From positions 25,373,651-25,437,650 of the forward strand of contig OZ022349.1 of assembly GCA_963989245.1 (NCBI GenBank): a DNA stretch of 64,000 nucleotides, in the 5' to 3' direction. Origin of the DNA: Nansenia antarctica. Taxonomy: Eukaryota; Chordata; Actinopteri; Argentiniformes; Microstomatidae. Positions 10,880 through 21,888 of this stretch are shown in pieces (position 1 is the first letter of the stretch; each line of letters starts with the position of its first letter). Made by a program: the position numbers and the translations under genes. Below the pieces are notes generated by a model. That model was not told the origin of the DNA, made no database searches, and saw only the letters and a program-made list of their open reading frames with translations.

Positions 10880-11470
10880 ACACATCACATGTCTGGCCCC
10901 TCTCTGAACACTGCCCTGACCGACCTCCAACACAGCTTTAACAGCATCCAATATGCCTTCTCCAACCTCCATCTTCTCCTAAACACCAATACAACTAAAT
11001 GCATGATCTTCAATCGGACCCTACCCCCAAGCCTCCTGTCCCCCAAAAAATCACCTAACTGGATGGGTCAGTACTAGACTGTGTCAATACCTAGGTATCT
11101 GGCTGGATAGTTCACTCTCCTTCCAAACCCACATCAATAACCTTCTCACCAAACTGTCAGAACAAGAATTGGTTTCCTGTACCGCAACAAAGCCTCCTTC
11201 ACCCACTCTGCAAAAACACACTTTGGTGAAAAATGACCATCCTGCCAATTCTGGACTATGGAGATATCATTGACAGGATTGCCCCCAAAAACCTTCTCAA
11301 TAAACTGGACGTCATCCACCATCACACTGTCATCCGCTTTGTCACCGGTGCCCCTTTCAACACACATCACTGCGACCTGACCTGTCCAAGTCAACTGGCC
11401 ATCACTCCACACCAGGCGACTGACCCACTGGTTCAGTTCATCTATAAATATGTAATAATATGTTACACCT
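10880..11470 (+). pseudogene. LINE reverse transcriptase C-terminal fragment
   Basis: Frames 10890-11077 and 11233-11460 resemble the end of a fish LINE polymerase: ALTDLQHSFNSIQYAFSNLH, LLNTNTTKCMIFNRTL, then ILDYGDIIDRIAPKNLLNKL and IRFVTGAPFNTHHCDL. They are separated by stops and small indels. A decayed fragment of a different LINE from the one ending at 9700. Confidence 0.7.
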
Positions 11471-11788
11471 ATGGATTTATTCAGTAAGACCATATGTTTT
11501 CCATGAACTATTGTCATCTTGTCCACTGTACTTAAAAAGGAAATAAGTTGCAATTCTAACGTATTTACAATGACGACACATGGAAGATAAAGATCGAGCA
11601 TGTTTGATTGTTGGGCAATTTGTTTGCAGTAGAATATCTGATCAAATATTGTCCTCAGACTAAAAGGGTCAAAGTAAGAAGTTCATACTGCTCATATGGT
11701 TTTAGTACCACTAGAGGGCGCACAACAACAAGAGATTGTGTTTGAGACAAGTCAATCATGAGAGAAAAAACGGCCAACCTATAATCCA

Positions 11789-12050
11789 CAAACCCGGATT
11801 ATCCATATTGCATCGGGTGAATGCCCTGTGGCACCAGCCAATGGGGGGGCACCAAATTATTCGGACAATGAAGAGACCTTTAAAATATTTTGCGCACATT
11901 TTTAAAATATAGGCTATATTTACTGGAAGTCATCCACACAGGTACAAAACTAACGGTTATATTTAGGCTATAATTTATAAAAAGATAAATAATTGCGAGT
12001 TCGGTGTAAGTCCCCCCCCCCCCCCCCCCAGTCATAGACAATTTTGCCAC
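11789..12050. mobile_element. Non-autonomous hAT element, 5' part only
   Basis: Matches the first 230 bp of the elements at 13334 and 19627 (CCCGGATTATCCATAT..., CACCAGCCAATGGGGG, ATTTTGCGCACATTTT) up to the C-run and CAGTCATAGACAA, then diverges. A truncated family member. Confidence 0.7.
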
Positions 12051-12816
<766 letters not shown>

Positions 12817-13028
12817 TCAAAAGCCGCCAACTGAACTACGGCATCATTACTTAGACACACAACATGTTATGTGTTTTAGACAAATGGCAAGAAAACAATA
12901 AACGAAATCAAAGAGAGAGAAAAGGGGGGAAACCTAGCTGGGCGGGGGCAAGGTAATTTCTTATTAATTATTAATTACTCAAAATGAGCTTAATCAAACT
13001 AACTAATCGATGTGCATCTGGACCGTCG

Positions 13029-13074
13029 TAACAATTATTATTATTATTGTTGTTATTATTATTATTATTATTAT
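13029..13074. repeat. (ATT)n microsatellite
   Basis: Tandem ATT/GTT trinucleotides in non-coding sequence. Confidence 0.9.
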
Positions 13075-13333
13075 CAACTAGAGCAATGCCTCAGTGTGTG
13101 TCATGATGTTGCTATGGTGATAAGGGGTGGTGATGTCACAGTGGGGTCAAGACAAAACTGAGTGTCAAAGTGTCAAGTGGTCATTATTGGAGAAACTTCC
13201 AACAGGTAAGGTCATATTACTTTACCTGTAGAATAGGTGAATAGAGGAGGTGTATAGTTTGATGTAGTGAAGGTTTAAGAAGTATCTGTCTACCTGCCAG
13301 TCTGTCCCCCTGTCTATCTGCCTGCTTGTCTGT

Positions 13334-14155
13334 CAAGCCCGGATTATCCATATATTGCATCGGGTGAATGCCCTGGGGCACCAGCCAATGGGGGGGCACC
13401 AAATTATTCGGACAATGAAGAGACCTTTAAAATATTTTGCGCACATTTTTAAAATATAGGCTATATTTACTGTAAGTCATCCACACAGGTACAAAACTAA
13501 CGGTTATATTTAGGCTAAAATTGATAAAAAGATAAATAATTGCGAGTTCGGTGTAAGTGCCCCCCCCCAGTCATAGACAAGTGCGCGATTCATCAGAGCA
13601 ACGCATCCGGGTACTTTCCCCTCCCGTAATGTCCACGCCCCTTTTTGGGTGATAGAAGCGGAGAAGTTTGAATGGCGGTCAATGGGAATTTCTGGTCTTC
13701 GCTACTTTAATCCGATAAAATAAGAAAACCGTAGTGCTTTTTAGATATTAGGAGCCCAAATCCGATGGCCAGTTAGGCAAACTATTATATAGTGTCGTTG
13801 CCGATCAATGATCGACGTCGTTATATAGAGAAAATTAATGAAATAGGGGTTGATGCATCAGAGCCGTCATACGTCATCTCCCTGTCATCTGGGATTTGTA
13901 GTTCTTCATTTGATTTGCCGTGGTCCTAACGTCTTCACCTCCAGTCCCCCCAACAGCGTTTGCTTTCGTTTCTTCTTTGAACATTTATCTCCCATGATTA
14001 CAATAGAAATATCATGCACAGTAGCACTAGTCAATAGCCGTTATGGGTGAAGGGTTAGTAGGTACTAAGTAGTACCTTAGTAGGCTAGATAGTAGGGGGG
14101 GGGGGGGGGGGGCACACATCAAGTCTGGTCACCCTAGGGGGTTAATCCGGGCCTG
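13334..14155. mobile_element. Non-autonomous hAT element, copy without matching TSD
   Basis: 822 bp bounded by CAAGCCCGGATTA and, inverted, TAATCCGGGCCTG. Almost the same sequence as 19627-20451. The flanks (TTGTCTGT left, AATCCACC right) do not match, unlike the other copy, which suggests a rearrangement at one end. Contains a short open frame (13850-14050) conserved in both copies, but this is expected from overall identity and is not evidence for a protein. Confidence 0.8.
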
Positions 14156-14637
14156 AATCCACCCCACTTACTGTAAGTACCTTGTAAAAACGCTATGATC
14201 CTCAGACATAGATTTTTCATACATGCTGGGATCAATATCTCACTAATGGACTAATAGACTACAACTGAACAATGCTGAAGATACTGGGCCTCATTGTAAT
14301 TCATGGAATAGAATTCACCTGCATGGTGTTCTTTTCCATTTCCATTTCCATTTTTTGCATTTATCAGTAACTAACAAATGCATTTGTCTAACTAAGTGAA
14401 TAATCTATCCATCAGTCATAGAAAGAAAAAGTCATCTATGCTCGGGACACGGGACATTGGCAGTCATAATGCTACAAGAAGGATTCTTATTTTTTTCCAT
14501 GTGTATTCACGTGTTTGCTATGGCCATTCACATGTTTGATAATCCATCATCGGCAGATCCCCCCCCTACCTCTGCTTACTACTGAACTTCTCATCCAGCA
14601 CAGCAATCTCCGCTCCAACAAATATACTATCACTCTG
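14156..14637. other. Non-coding stretch
   Basis: No gene, RNA or clear repeat recognised, apart from a CCATTT triplet run near 14336. Confidence 0.5.
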
Positions 14638-14671
14638 CCCCCCCCCCCCCAAAGTCCGCACCTCCTTTGTT

Positions 14672-15078
14672 TAGTTTAGTTTGTTTATTTAGCACACAAG
14701 AAATTGTGCAAGGAGGGAACGACGCCCAGAAGGCTTGTACAGAGTTCCACTCCACGTCAATATCAATGTTTCAAATAAAAATCTAGGGACATTTACTGCA
14801 TGTCAATAGGAGAAAAGAAACCACAAACAAAATCATATCCAGCAGAAAGGTAGGATAGCACATACAAACACACAAGACAAAACAAAAACAAAAACTGAAA
14901 ATAGATACAAGGATAGTAAGATTAGTACAAAAATAAACATAGATTTCCATCTTGCCCACCTTTCAACGGGAAAAGCACTACAATATAAAATAAACATAGA
15001 TTTCCATCTTGCCCACCTTTCAACGGGAAAAGCACTACAATATAAAATAAACAGCTCATAACGAGATTAGATATTTTT
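14672..15078. mobile_element. Insertion private to copy 2, with a 55-bp tandem duplication
   Basis: The sequence CGCACCTCCTTTG is followed here by about 400 bp (TTAGTTTAGTTTGTTTATTTAG...) that is absent at 4115, after which the block resumes with CCTTTGGCCTGAGTC. CCTTTG is present on both sides and may be a target duplication. Near its end a 55-bp unit (AAATAAACATAGATTTCC...) occurs twice in tandem (about 14931-15045). It looks like a retro-insertion tail (GTTTATTTAGCACAC...GTGCAAGG). Confidence 0.6.
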
Positions 15079-15079
15079 C

Positions 15080-15480
15080 CTTTGGCCTGAGTCATTCTGT
15101 TCAGTTCGCTGCCCCCTGTAGGTAGCTGTAGGTACCTACACCCCCACTGACTGGAACGTGTTGCAGTGACACGAAAACTCACCACTTTTAAACACTCACT
15201 TTTACATGTTGTCTCGGATCACTGCACCTGCTTTTAAGTTAACTTCCCCCTGGTCCCTGCTGTCTTTTACATATTGTATTGTAATGTATAGATGTTTTTG
15301 ATACATGTGTATCATGGCATTCATGTTTTATATTGGGTTGTGTTTTATATTGTATATATTGTGTTGTGTTTTGTGTACAGACTTGCCTCTGTTCTGCCAA
15401 TTGGCCAGATCGTCTTTGTAAATGAGAATTGGTTCTCAATTGACTTATCTGGTTAAATAAAGGTTAAATAAAAAATAAAA
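15080..15480 (+). mobile_element. LINE 3' end (copy 2)
   Basis: Same sequence as 4119-4500, ending ACTTATCTGGTTAAATAAAGG plus an A-rich tail. Confidence 0.65.
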
Positions 15481-16602
15481 TACAAATACAAATAAATCAC
15501 AGATCAATTAGGCTACACATCACAATCACAGTAATCGATCATACATTAATCACCGTATCAATCCTGCAGAGTATCCCCAAGTACCGGTAACCCTATGTGT
15601 GGACACAACAGGGTTAGCCCAGTCTTTTAAACATATATATTATTATTATGTATTAATAATACCGTATTACATCCGTAATACATCATAGGCAGAGTAGGTG
15701 CAAGGAAAGTAGGTGCAATTTCAACACCATAATCAACATCGATATTGCGCAGTTGACGTTTATGAGTTGTTGATACAGTACTAAGCACACTACAATAATA
15801 CTATTACTATAATATCATATAGTATAGACGAGGAAGAGGCGAGTGAATTGTCAGGAAAACAGTCCCTGTATGACATTGATTGGTGGGAGCCGGGGCGAGT
15901 TGTATTCGTTATACAATATATAAATCATATCATGTCAACCAAAGGCTAACTAACTCAGACCAAAACAAAATATAGGCTTATAGCAGCATAACTTGTTGAT
16001 AAGTTGACAAATCAGCACACATACATATAGAACGAATTTGAGGCTGACCAACGTCTGATCACCATATTGCAACATTTGAACGTTTGAAAGTCTAACCGTA
16101 GGTTTAACAGGGACATAATAGCCTATGTATGCACAGAACATATACTATCATAATCAGGACAGGAAAGAAAACATAGGCAATATTTATTTATGAGGAAGAC
16201 AGGCGTATACAGATATGTGTGCTTGGCTTGCAGAGAGGGGGTTGAATTGCATCATTTGTATTTATATGTTAAAGCACTTTGAGCTGCAACGTTTGCAGGA
16301 AAAGTGCTATACAAAAAAGGGTTATGATTATGATTATGATTATAATAATGATAATAATAATAATCATCATCATTATTATTATTATCATGCAAACATATCT
16401 GTTTGAGCGCGCCCTCCGAAGTTTGATCGCAGACGTAAAAAATACACCATGACGTCATAAAAACCCAATAGAATGGGTTGGTGTGACAACGGCACTATGG
16501 CGTCAAAATAAACCTATAATAGAATGGTTTGGTCAAACTTTTGTGTGACAACGGTACATACAGACTTGTATAACGGTACATGATAGAGAGATTGTCCGCT
16601 GA

Positions 16603-16605
<3 letters not shown>

Positions 16606-16648
<43 letters not shown>
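16606..16648. repeat. (TA)n microsatellite
   Basis: About twenty TA units; the corresponding site in copy 1 (5718) has only a short AT run, so the array length differs between the block copies. Confidence 0.9.
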
Positions 16649-16654
<6 letters not shown>

Positions 16655-16686
16655 CCATTTCTGCTACAGTCTGCTACTTTCATAAG

Positions 16687-16990
16687 GATGAGTAGAAAAA
16701 GGAGGAATTCTTCGTTTCCACGAAGCCCCCTTTCGGTATGTTAGTTTTGTCTTCTCTTTCCATTTAATAATAATAATAATATCTTATATCTAATAATGCT
16801 ATTCATGTTAATATTATTAATATCTAATGTATCTTTTAATGTTAGTTGATGAATCTATATATTTGTATATATTTGCATATTTACTTAAATATGTATAACG
16901 GTACATGATAGACAGACTGTCCGCGGGGATACAGTTAAGGATGAGTAGAAAAAGGAGGAATTCTTCGTTTCCACAACGCCCCCTTTCGGT
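16687..16990 (+). repeat. Two exon-like pieces (copy 2 of 5757-6113)
   Basis: 16687 and 16941 both start ATGAGTAGAAAAAGGAGGA and end at CG|GTATGT, as at 5757, 6062, 33041 and 34616. Confidence 0.6.
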
Positions 16991-17013
16991 ATGTGAGATA
17001 TCTAAGAGCCAAA

Positions 17014-17016
17014 AGT

Positions 17017-17087
<71 letters not shown>

Positions 17088-17090
17088 TGA

Positions 17091-17148
<58 letters not shown>

Positions 17149-17192
17149 GTGTGTGTGTCTGAGTGTGTGTGTGTGTGTGTGTGTGTGTGTCT

Positions 17193-17235
<43 letters not shown>

Positions 17236-17236
17236 T

Positions 17237-17273
<37 letters not shown>

Positions 17274-17276
17274 TGT
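17014..17276. repeat. (GT)n array, about 260 bp
   Basis: Partner of the array at 6137, longer and with additional CTGA, TA and TTA interruptions. Confidence 0.95.
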
Positions 17277-17460
17277 GTCCGCCTCGTAATGGTAGTTGTA
17301 AGTGCAACCCGAGGCTTCAGACATATTTATAAATCAACAAGTGTTCCACGAACTTGAACCCAGTTAAGGTCTTACAATACTCCACCTGGTGACCCTGATT
17401 AGACACTTATGCATCCAGCCTGATATTGTGCATCCCCTGACCCTCGTCCTGGTGTTAGTT

Positions 17461-17590
17461 GCTGTGGGCGTGTCTAACCTACTGTGGGCGTGTCTAACAT
17501 GATATGGGCGTGTCTAACCTGCGGTGGGCGTGTCTAACCTGATGTGGGCGTGTCTAACCTTATGTAGGCGTGTCTAACCTGCTGTGGGCG
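17461..17590. repeat. 20-bp minisatellite, copy 2
   Basis: About six units of the array at 6517, running directly into the LINE-derived minisatellite (TGTGGGCG|TCTCGTCTCACC at about 17588). Confidence 0.9.
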
Positions 17591-18826
17591 TCTCGTCTCA
17601 CCGGCAGAGGGGTGGGTCTCGTCTCACCGGCAGAGGGGGGGGTCTCGCGATAATCCACCGCGAGTCCTGGAAGGTCTCTCCTGTCACTCTGCCAGTGTCT
17701 CATTCTTTTGAGTCTGTGGCTCTACAACTAAATGGACCTACCCCAACTGTTTTAGTTAATATCTACCGCCCACCCAAACCAAACAAGGATTTCTTTGATG
17801 AATTCAACACATTTCTCACCCACATCTGTTCACTCTCATCCAACATAATTCTGTTAGGTGATTTAAATATTCACATGGATAATAGTAATCATGCTCTCAC
17901 TAAGGACTTCATCTCTTGCCTGGACAGTTTTGGTCTCCAACAATATATTGATTTCCCTACCCATTCTAAAGGTCATATTTTGGACTTGGTCTGTTGCTCA
18001 GGTGTCACTCCCCTCAACTGTTCTGCTGTTGACCTCCCCATCTCTGACCACATGCTTGTTTCATTTAACTTAAGTTTGTCTCTATCCAAAACCAAACAGT
18101 CACGTACTATGTCCTTCCGCAACATCAGACATAATAATTTAGCAGATCTCATAACAGGCATCGACACTTTCCCCATCATCACCCCCCCATGCACCCCTGA
18201 TCAGCTCGTCTCTCATTACAATGATGGACTCCAAACTCTGCTGGACTCACTCGCCCCCCTCAAAACCCGGACTGTCTCATTCCCCCATTCTGCCCCCTGG
18301 TTTTCCCCTCACCTGTGTCTGCTGAAAGCCAAAGGACGTCAGCTGGAGCGGCTTTCAAGAAAAACCGGTCTCACTGTTCACAAACAGATGCACCATGCCC
18401 ACATCCTCCTTTACAAAGACGCCCTCTCCTCAGCCAAATCCCAATATCTTACAGACAAAATCACTGCTGGTGCTGGGAACACCAGGGCCCTGTTCTCAGT
18501 GGTCAACAACTCACTCCGCCCCCCCCGACTCCCTTCCCCCACACTTCTACTCCACTGACCACTGTAACTCTCTGATGTCATTTTTCAACTCAAAAATAGC
18601 CAACATCCACCAACAACTGACCCCTCTTATGTCCAGTTGTCCATCTCCCCTATCTCCCCATCCCCCCTCTCTGTACCTCTCTCCTGCTTCCATCTCCCCT
18701 CTGCTGCCGATTTATCTAAACTCATCCGGAAATCCAAGCCATCCACCTGCCAACTTGACCCCCTGCCCTCCTCCCTGGTCATAGCCCCCCTCCCCTCTCT
18801 CCTGCCGCTGATAACTACAATCATCC
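17588..18826 (+). pseudogene. L2-like LINE endonuclease domain (copy 2)
   Basis: Two minisatellite units lead in frame into LAIIHRESWKVSPVTLPV and the whole endonuclease domain (VNIYRPPKPNKDF, ILLGDLNIHMD, LPISDHMLVSF) as one open frame to 18558, then a frameshift. It differs from copy 1 by scattered substitutions (for example HTNLAD/HNNLAD). It shows the unexpanded order of the coding sequence. Homology ends at 18826, well before the RT core, so it cannot encode an active element. Confidence 0.85.
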
Positions 18827-19618
18827 TGAGCTAATTGTTCCTCTTAGCCACTTGTTCCTTGTTTGCGATGTAGGTTTCCCTCCCCTTCTGGTGTTCACTC
18901 TATTCAGGCAGATAGCTGAGGAGATGTTGTTGAATGTTGTTGTGTGGGGTTCATAATCAGACACAAACACCTGTGTTCTTTCATAAGGTTCCTGTAGAGT
19001 TGCCGTAATAGGAGATTGTGAAGGAGGATCTGAATCCTCAACTAGAGCAACAATTTGTGCAATAGTTAGATGGTCAAAGGTTGTCCCCCACTCACTGGTA
19101 GATGCTTCCCCTTCTGATACCCTGGTCTGGCAGTGTCATGAGATGCTTGCCGTTTTGCTGCATATCGCAACATGAGATAACATTTGGCATGTAGTACACA
19201 CCTGCTGCATGCACATCGGAAGGTTGTGTAACTAATCTACCAAGAAGCTAAAAATGTTTACAGGATTCTGCCCAGCTTTTCAGATTGGAATCAACATTAT
19301 CTGTTACTGCCTTGTGAAGGTCATCCATACTTGGAAGGTCATCCATACTCCCCCTCACATAGGCTATGACACAATGAATGCCACAGGCTTTGGGTTGACA
19401 TGATCGAAGCTTTTTAGGACTCACTACTAAGGAGGAGCCAACGTCATATTGTTCGACTCCGGCCGGGGACATATCCTGCATGTCATCCCTCCTCTCTCTC
19501 TCACCCATCCTTCCGGTCTAAATCTTCACTGTAACTGTCAATAAAAAGGAAAAATATGAGTGGGACTGCCCCACTCAGAAAAAATAACTTCAAATTGTAA
19601 CCGTCTTTAAGTTCACGA
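18827..19618. other. Stretch of unknown nature
   Basis: No recognised family. A - strand frame at 19248-19508 (86 codons, ACGIHCVIAYVRGSMDD...) has a protein-like composition and a duplicated SMDDL segment, but stops flank it and I recognise no domain. It may be a decayed transposon ORF. Confidence 0.35.
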
Positions 19619-19626
19619 GGTCTGGC

Positions 19627-20451
19627 CAAGCCCGGATTATCCATATATTGCATCGGGTGAATGCCCTGGGGCACCAGCCAATGGGGGCGCACCAAATTAT
19701 TCGGACAATGAAGAGACCTTTAAAATATTTTGCGCACATTTTTAAAATATAGGCTATATTTACTGGAAGTCATCCACACAGGTACAAAACTAACGGTTAT
19801 ATTTAGGCTATAATTTATAAAAAGATAAATAATTGCGAGTTCGGTGTAAGTGCCCCCCCCCCAGTCATAGACAAGTGTGCGATTCATCAGAGCAACGCAT
19901 CCGGGTACTTTCCCCTCCCGTAATGTCCACGCCCCTTTTTGGGTGATAGAAGCGGAGAAGTTTGAATGGCGGTCAATGGGAATTTCTGGTCTTCGCTACT
20001 TTAATCCGAAAATAAGAAAACCGTAGTGCTTTTTAGATATTAGGAGCCCAAATCCGATGGCCAGTTAGGCAAACTATTATATAGTGTCGTTGCCGATCAA
20101 TGATCGACGTCGTTATATAGAGAACATTAATGAAATAGGGGTTGATGCATCAGAGCCGTCATACGTCATCTCCCTGTCATCTGGGATTTGTAGTTCTTCA
20201 TTTGATTTGCCGTGGTCCTAACGTCTTCACCTCCAGTCCCCCCAACAGCGTTTGCTTTCGTTTCTTCTTTGAACATTTATCTCCCATGATTACAATAGAA
20301 ATATCATGCACAGTAGCACTAGTCGATAGCCGTTATGGGTGAAGGGTTAGTAGGTACTAAGTAGTACCTTAGTAGGCTAGATAGTAGGGGGGGGGGGGCA
20401 CACATCAAGTCTGGTCACCCTAGGGCACCCTAGGGGGTTAATCCGGGCCTG
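19627..20451. mobile_element. Non-autonomous hAT element with perfect 8-bp TSD
   Basis: 825 bp, ends CAAGCCCGGATTA / TAATCCGGGCCTG (inverted). The 8-bp GGTCTGGC stands on both sides (19619-19626 and 20452-20459), the target-duplication length of hAT transposons. No transposase frame, so it needed an enzyme supplied elsewhere. Near-copy of 13334-14155. Confidence 0.9.
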
Positions 20452-20459
20452 GGTCTGGC

Positions 20460-20848
20460 CCTCCCACATGCTCCCCAACATTCAAAATGGGTCAATATTG
20501 GATTTTTAATTTTTAATTTTCAATTTCTTTTTTTTCATTTTCGGGGAGCCGCCATCTTGGAAATATGCTAATTAGGCCTCATATAGCCCTAAGGCCCCCA
20601 ACTAGATGTTCATTTTCAAAATAAGACTTCACGTGACATTGTCGCATGCATCCGTGCCTTGTAATCGCGTGATTGGCTAACAATAGACAACTTATATGTT
20701 TGTGATCTTGGTTGCCAGGAATACATACATCAGTACCAGCTTACTGTAATTGATGTCACACACACATTTTCTGCAAGTTTCATAGAGTGTCTCCAGTGAC
20801 TTCATTAAGGCTGTGACAGGTTATAGTTGTGTTATTTATACATTATGA

Positions 20849-20916
<68 letters not shown>

Positions 20917-21029
20917 TCACTCACATACCCACACACACAGAAAAACAAATGATCTGTGCTATATAAATATCAAAGGCCATTGTTGCCGTGTCTAAGTTCA
21001 GATCAGGACACTGGCTTTTGTTCAAGTTA

Positions 21030-21093
<64 letters not shown>

Positions 21094-21826
21094 TATGGCC
21101 TTTGATCAATGCATATTTAAAAGGAAGTAGAAAGCTTGATTTAACTCAAGAAAGTGATACAAATCAATGGGTCTATTTACAGTACAGGATGTGAAATTGA
21201 ATGTGTGTTTGTAGTAGTACCAGTAGTTGTGTGTGAATGCATTTTTCAGTTTTCATGTTAAGCTGTTACTACATGTTTTATGTTCACCTTGCCTTTCAAA
21301 TGCTTCTCTTCAATGGTATCCATTAAAGGGACAATCCATAATTTCTAAACGCCAGCCCAGCCACAAAAAGCTGAGGGATGGGTTTGGAGAAATGTGCCAC
21401 TCTCAAATTCATAGACGGAACAAATATCTTTCAAGAATCAACATGGGTATATATACATTAATATATCCAAGAAAGGCATCCCAAATGACAGTTTGTGTCT
21501 GTAAGAATCCCATTGGAGAGTATTTTCTATGACTGTATGCCAGGATTCTTCACACATCAGTAGCATAACACATTTCAGTCTCACTGCCTTCTCCCTTAGT
21601 GTACTGTATATGCCTCAGTGGAATGTTATGGCTCTCTTGCGTTCACATTGGTCTGTGTATCATCCTGGATTCCATGGTCTGATTCGTGCAAATAAGCATG
21701 TCCTATCCTTCATATGATTTACATCTGTTAACCTTACACATACTGTATGTTCTGTCATCCCTATAACTTATATAGAATGCAGTAGACGTGGAGGACAACG
21801 AGGGAGAGAGAAAGAAGAGCATCAGA
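20460..21826. other. Intergenic / 5' region of the kinase gene
   Basis: Holds two (CA)n arrays (20850-20912 and 21030-21092) and non-coding sequence. The stretch 21330-21480 (AAAGGGACAATCCATAATTTC...) looks like a dispersed repeat. The sequence just before the kinase ATG (about 21780-21826, GAGGACAACGAGGGAGAGAG) is the likely 5' untranslated region; a TATATAG|AATGCAG acceptor-like site at about 21777 would allow an upstream non-coding exon. No clear core promoter identified. Confidence 0.45.
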
Positions 21827-21888
21827 ATGGCTGTTTTTAAACTACAGAATGTGGAGGACTACTATGAGATCGGAGAAGTGCTGGGCAG
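21827..21888 (+). CDS. Kinase exon 1 (start codon, P-loop start)
   Basis: Encodes MAVFKLQNVEDYYEIGEVLG plus two bases of the next codon; the same start pattern (M..FK.Q.VED.Y.IGE.LG) is typical of DAPK proteins. Donor GGCAG|GTGAGA. The P-loop is split: LG here, SGNFGQV in the next exon (AG|T = Ser). Confidence 0.9.

Larger units (their letters stand above)
14638..18826. repeat. Composite repeat block, copy 2 (partner 4096-9333)
   Basis: Second copy of the block described at 4096. Private to it: an insertion at about 14672-15078, a longer (TA)n at 16606-16648, and loss of the DNA between the 20-bp minisatellite and the LINE-derived minisatellite (junction at 17588). It is flanked by two non-autonomous hAT elements (13334-14155 and 19627-20451). 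Confidence 0.85.

Noticed and set aside
13850..14050. Conserved 66-codon ORF shared with 20142-20342
   Set aside because: Both lie in near-identical copies of a non-autonomous hAT element; conservation is due to recent copying, and no domain is seen.
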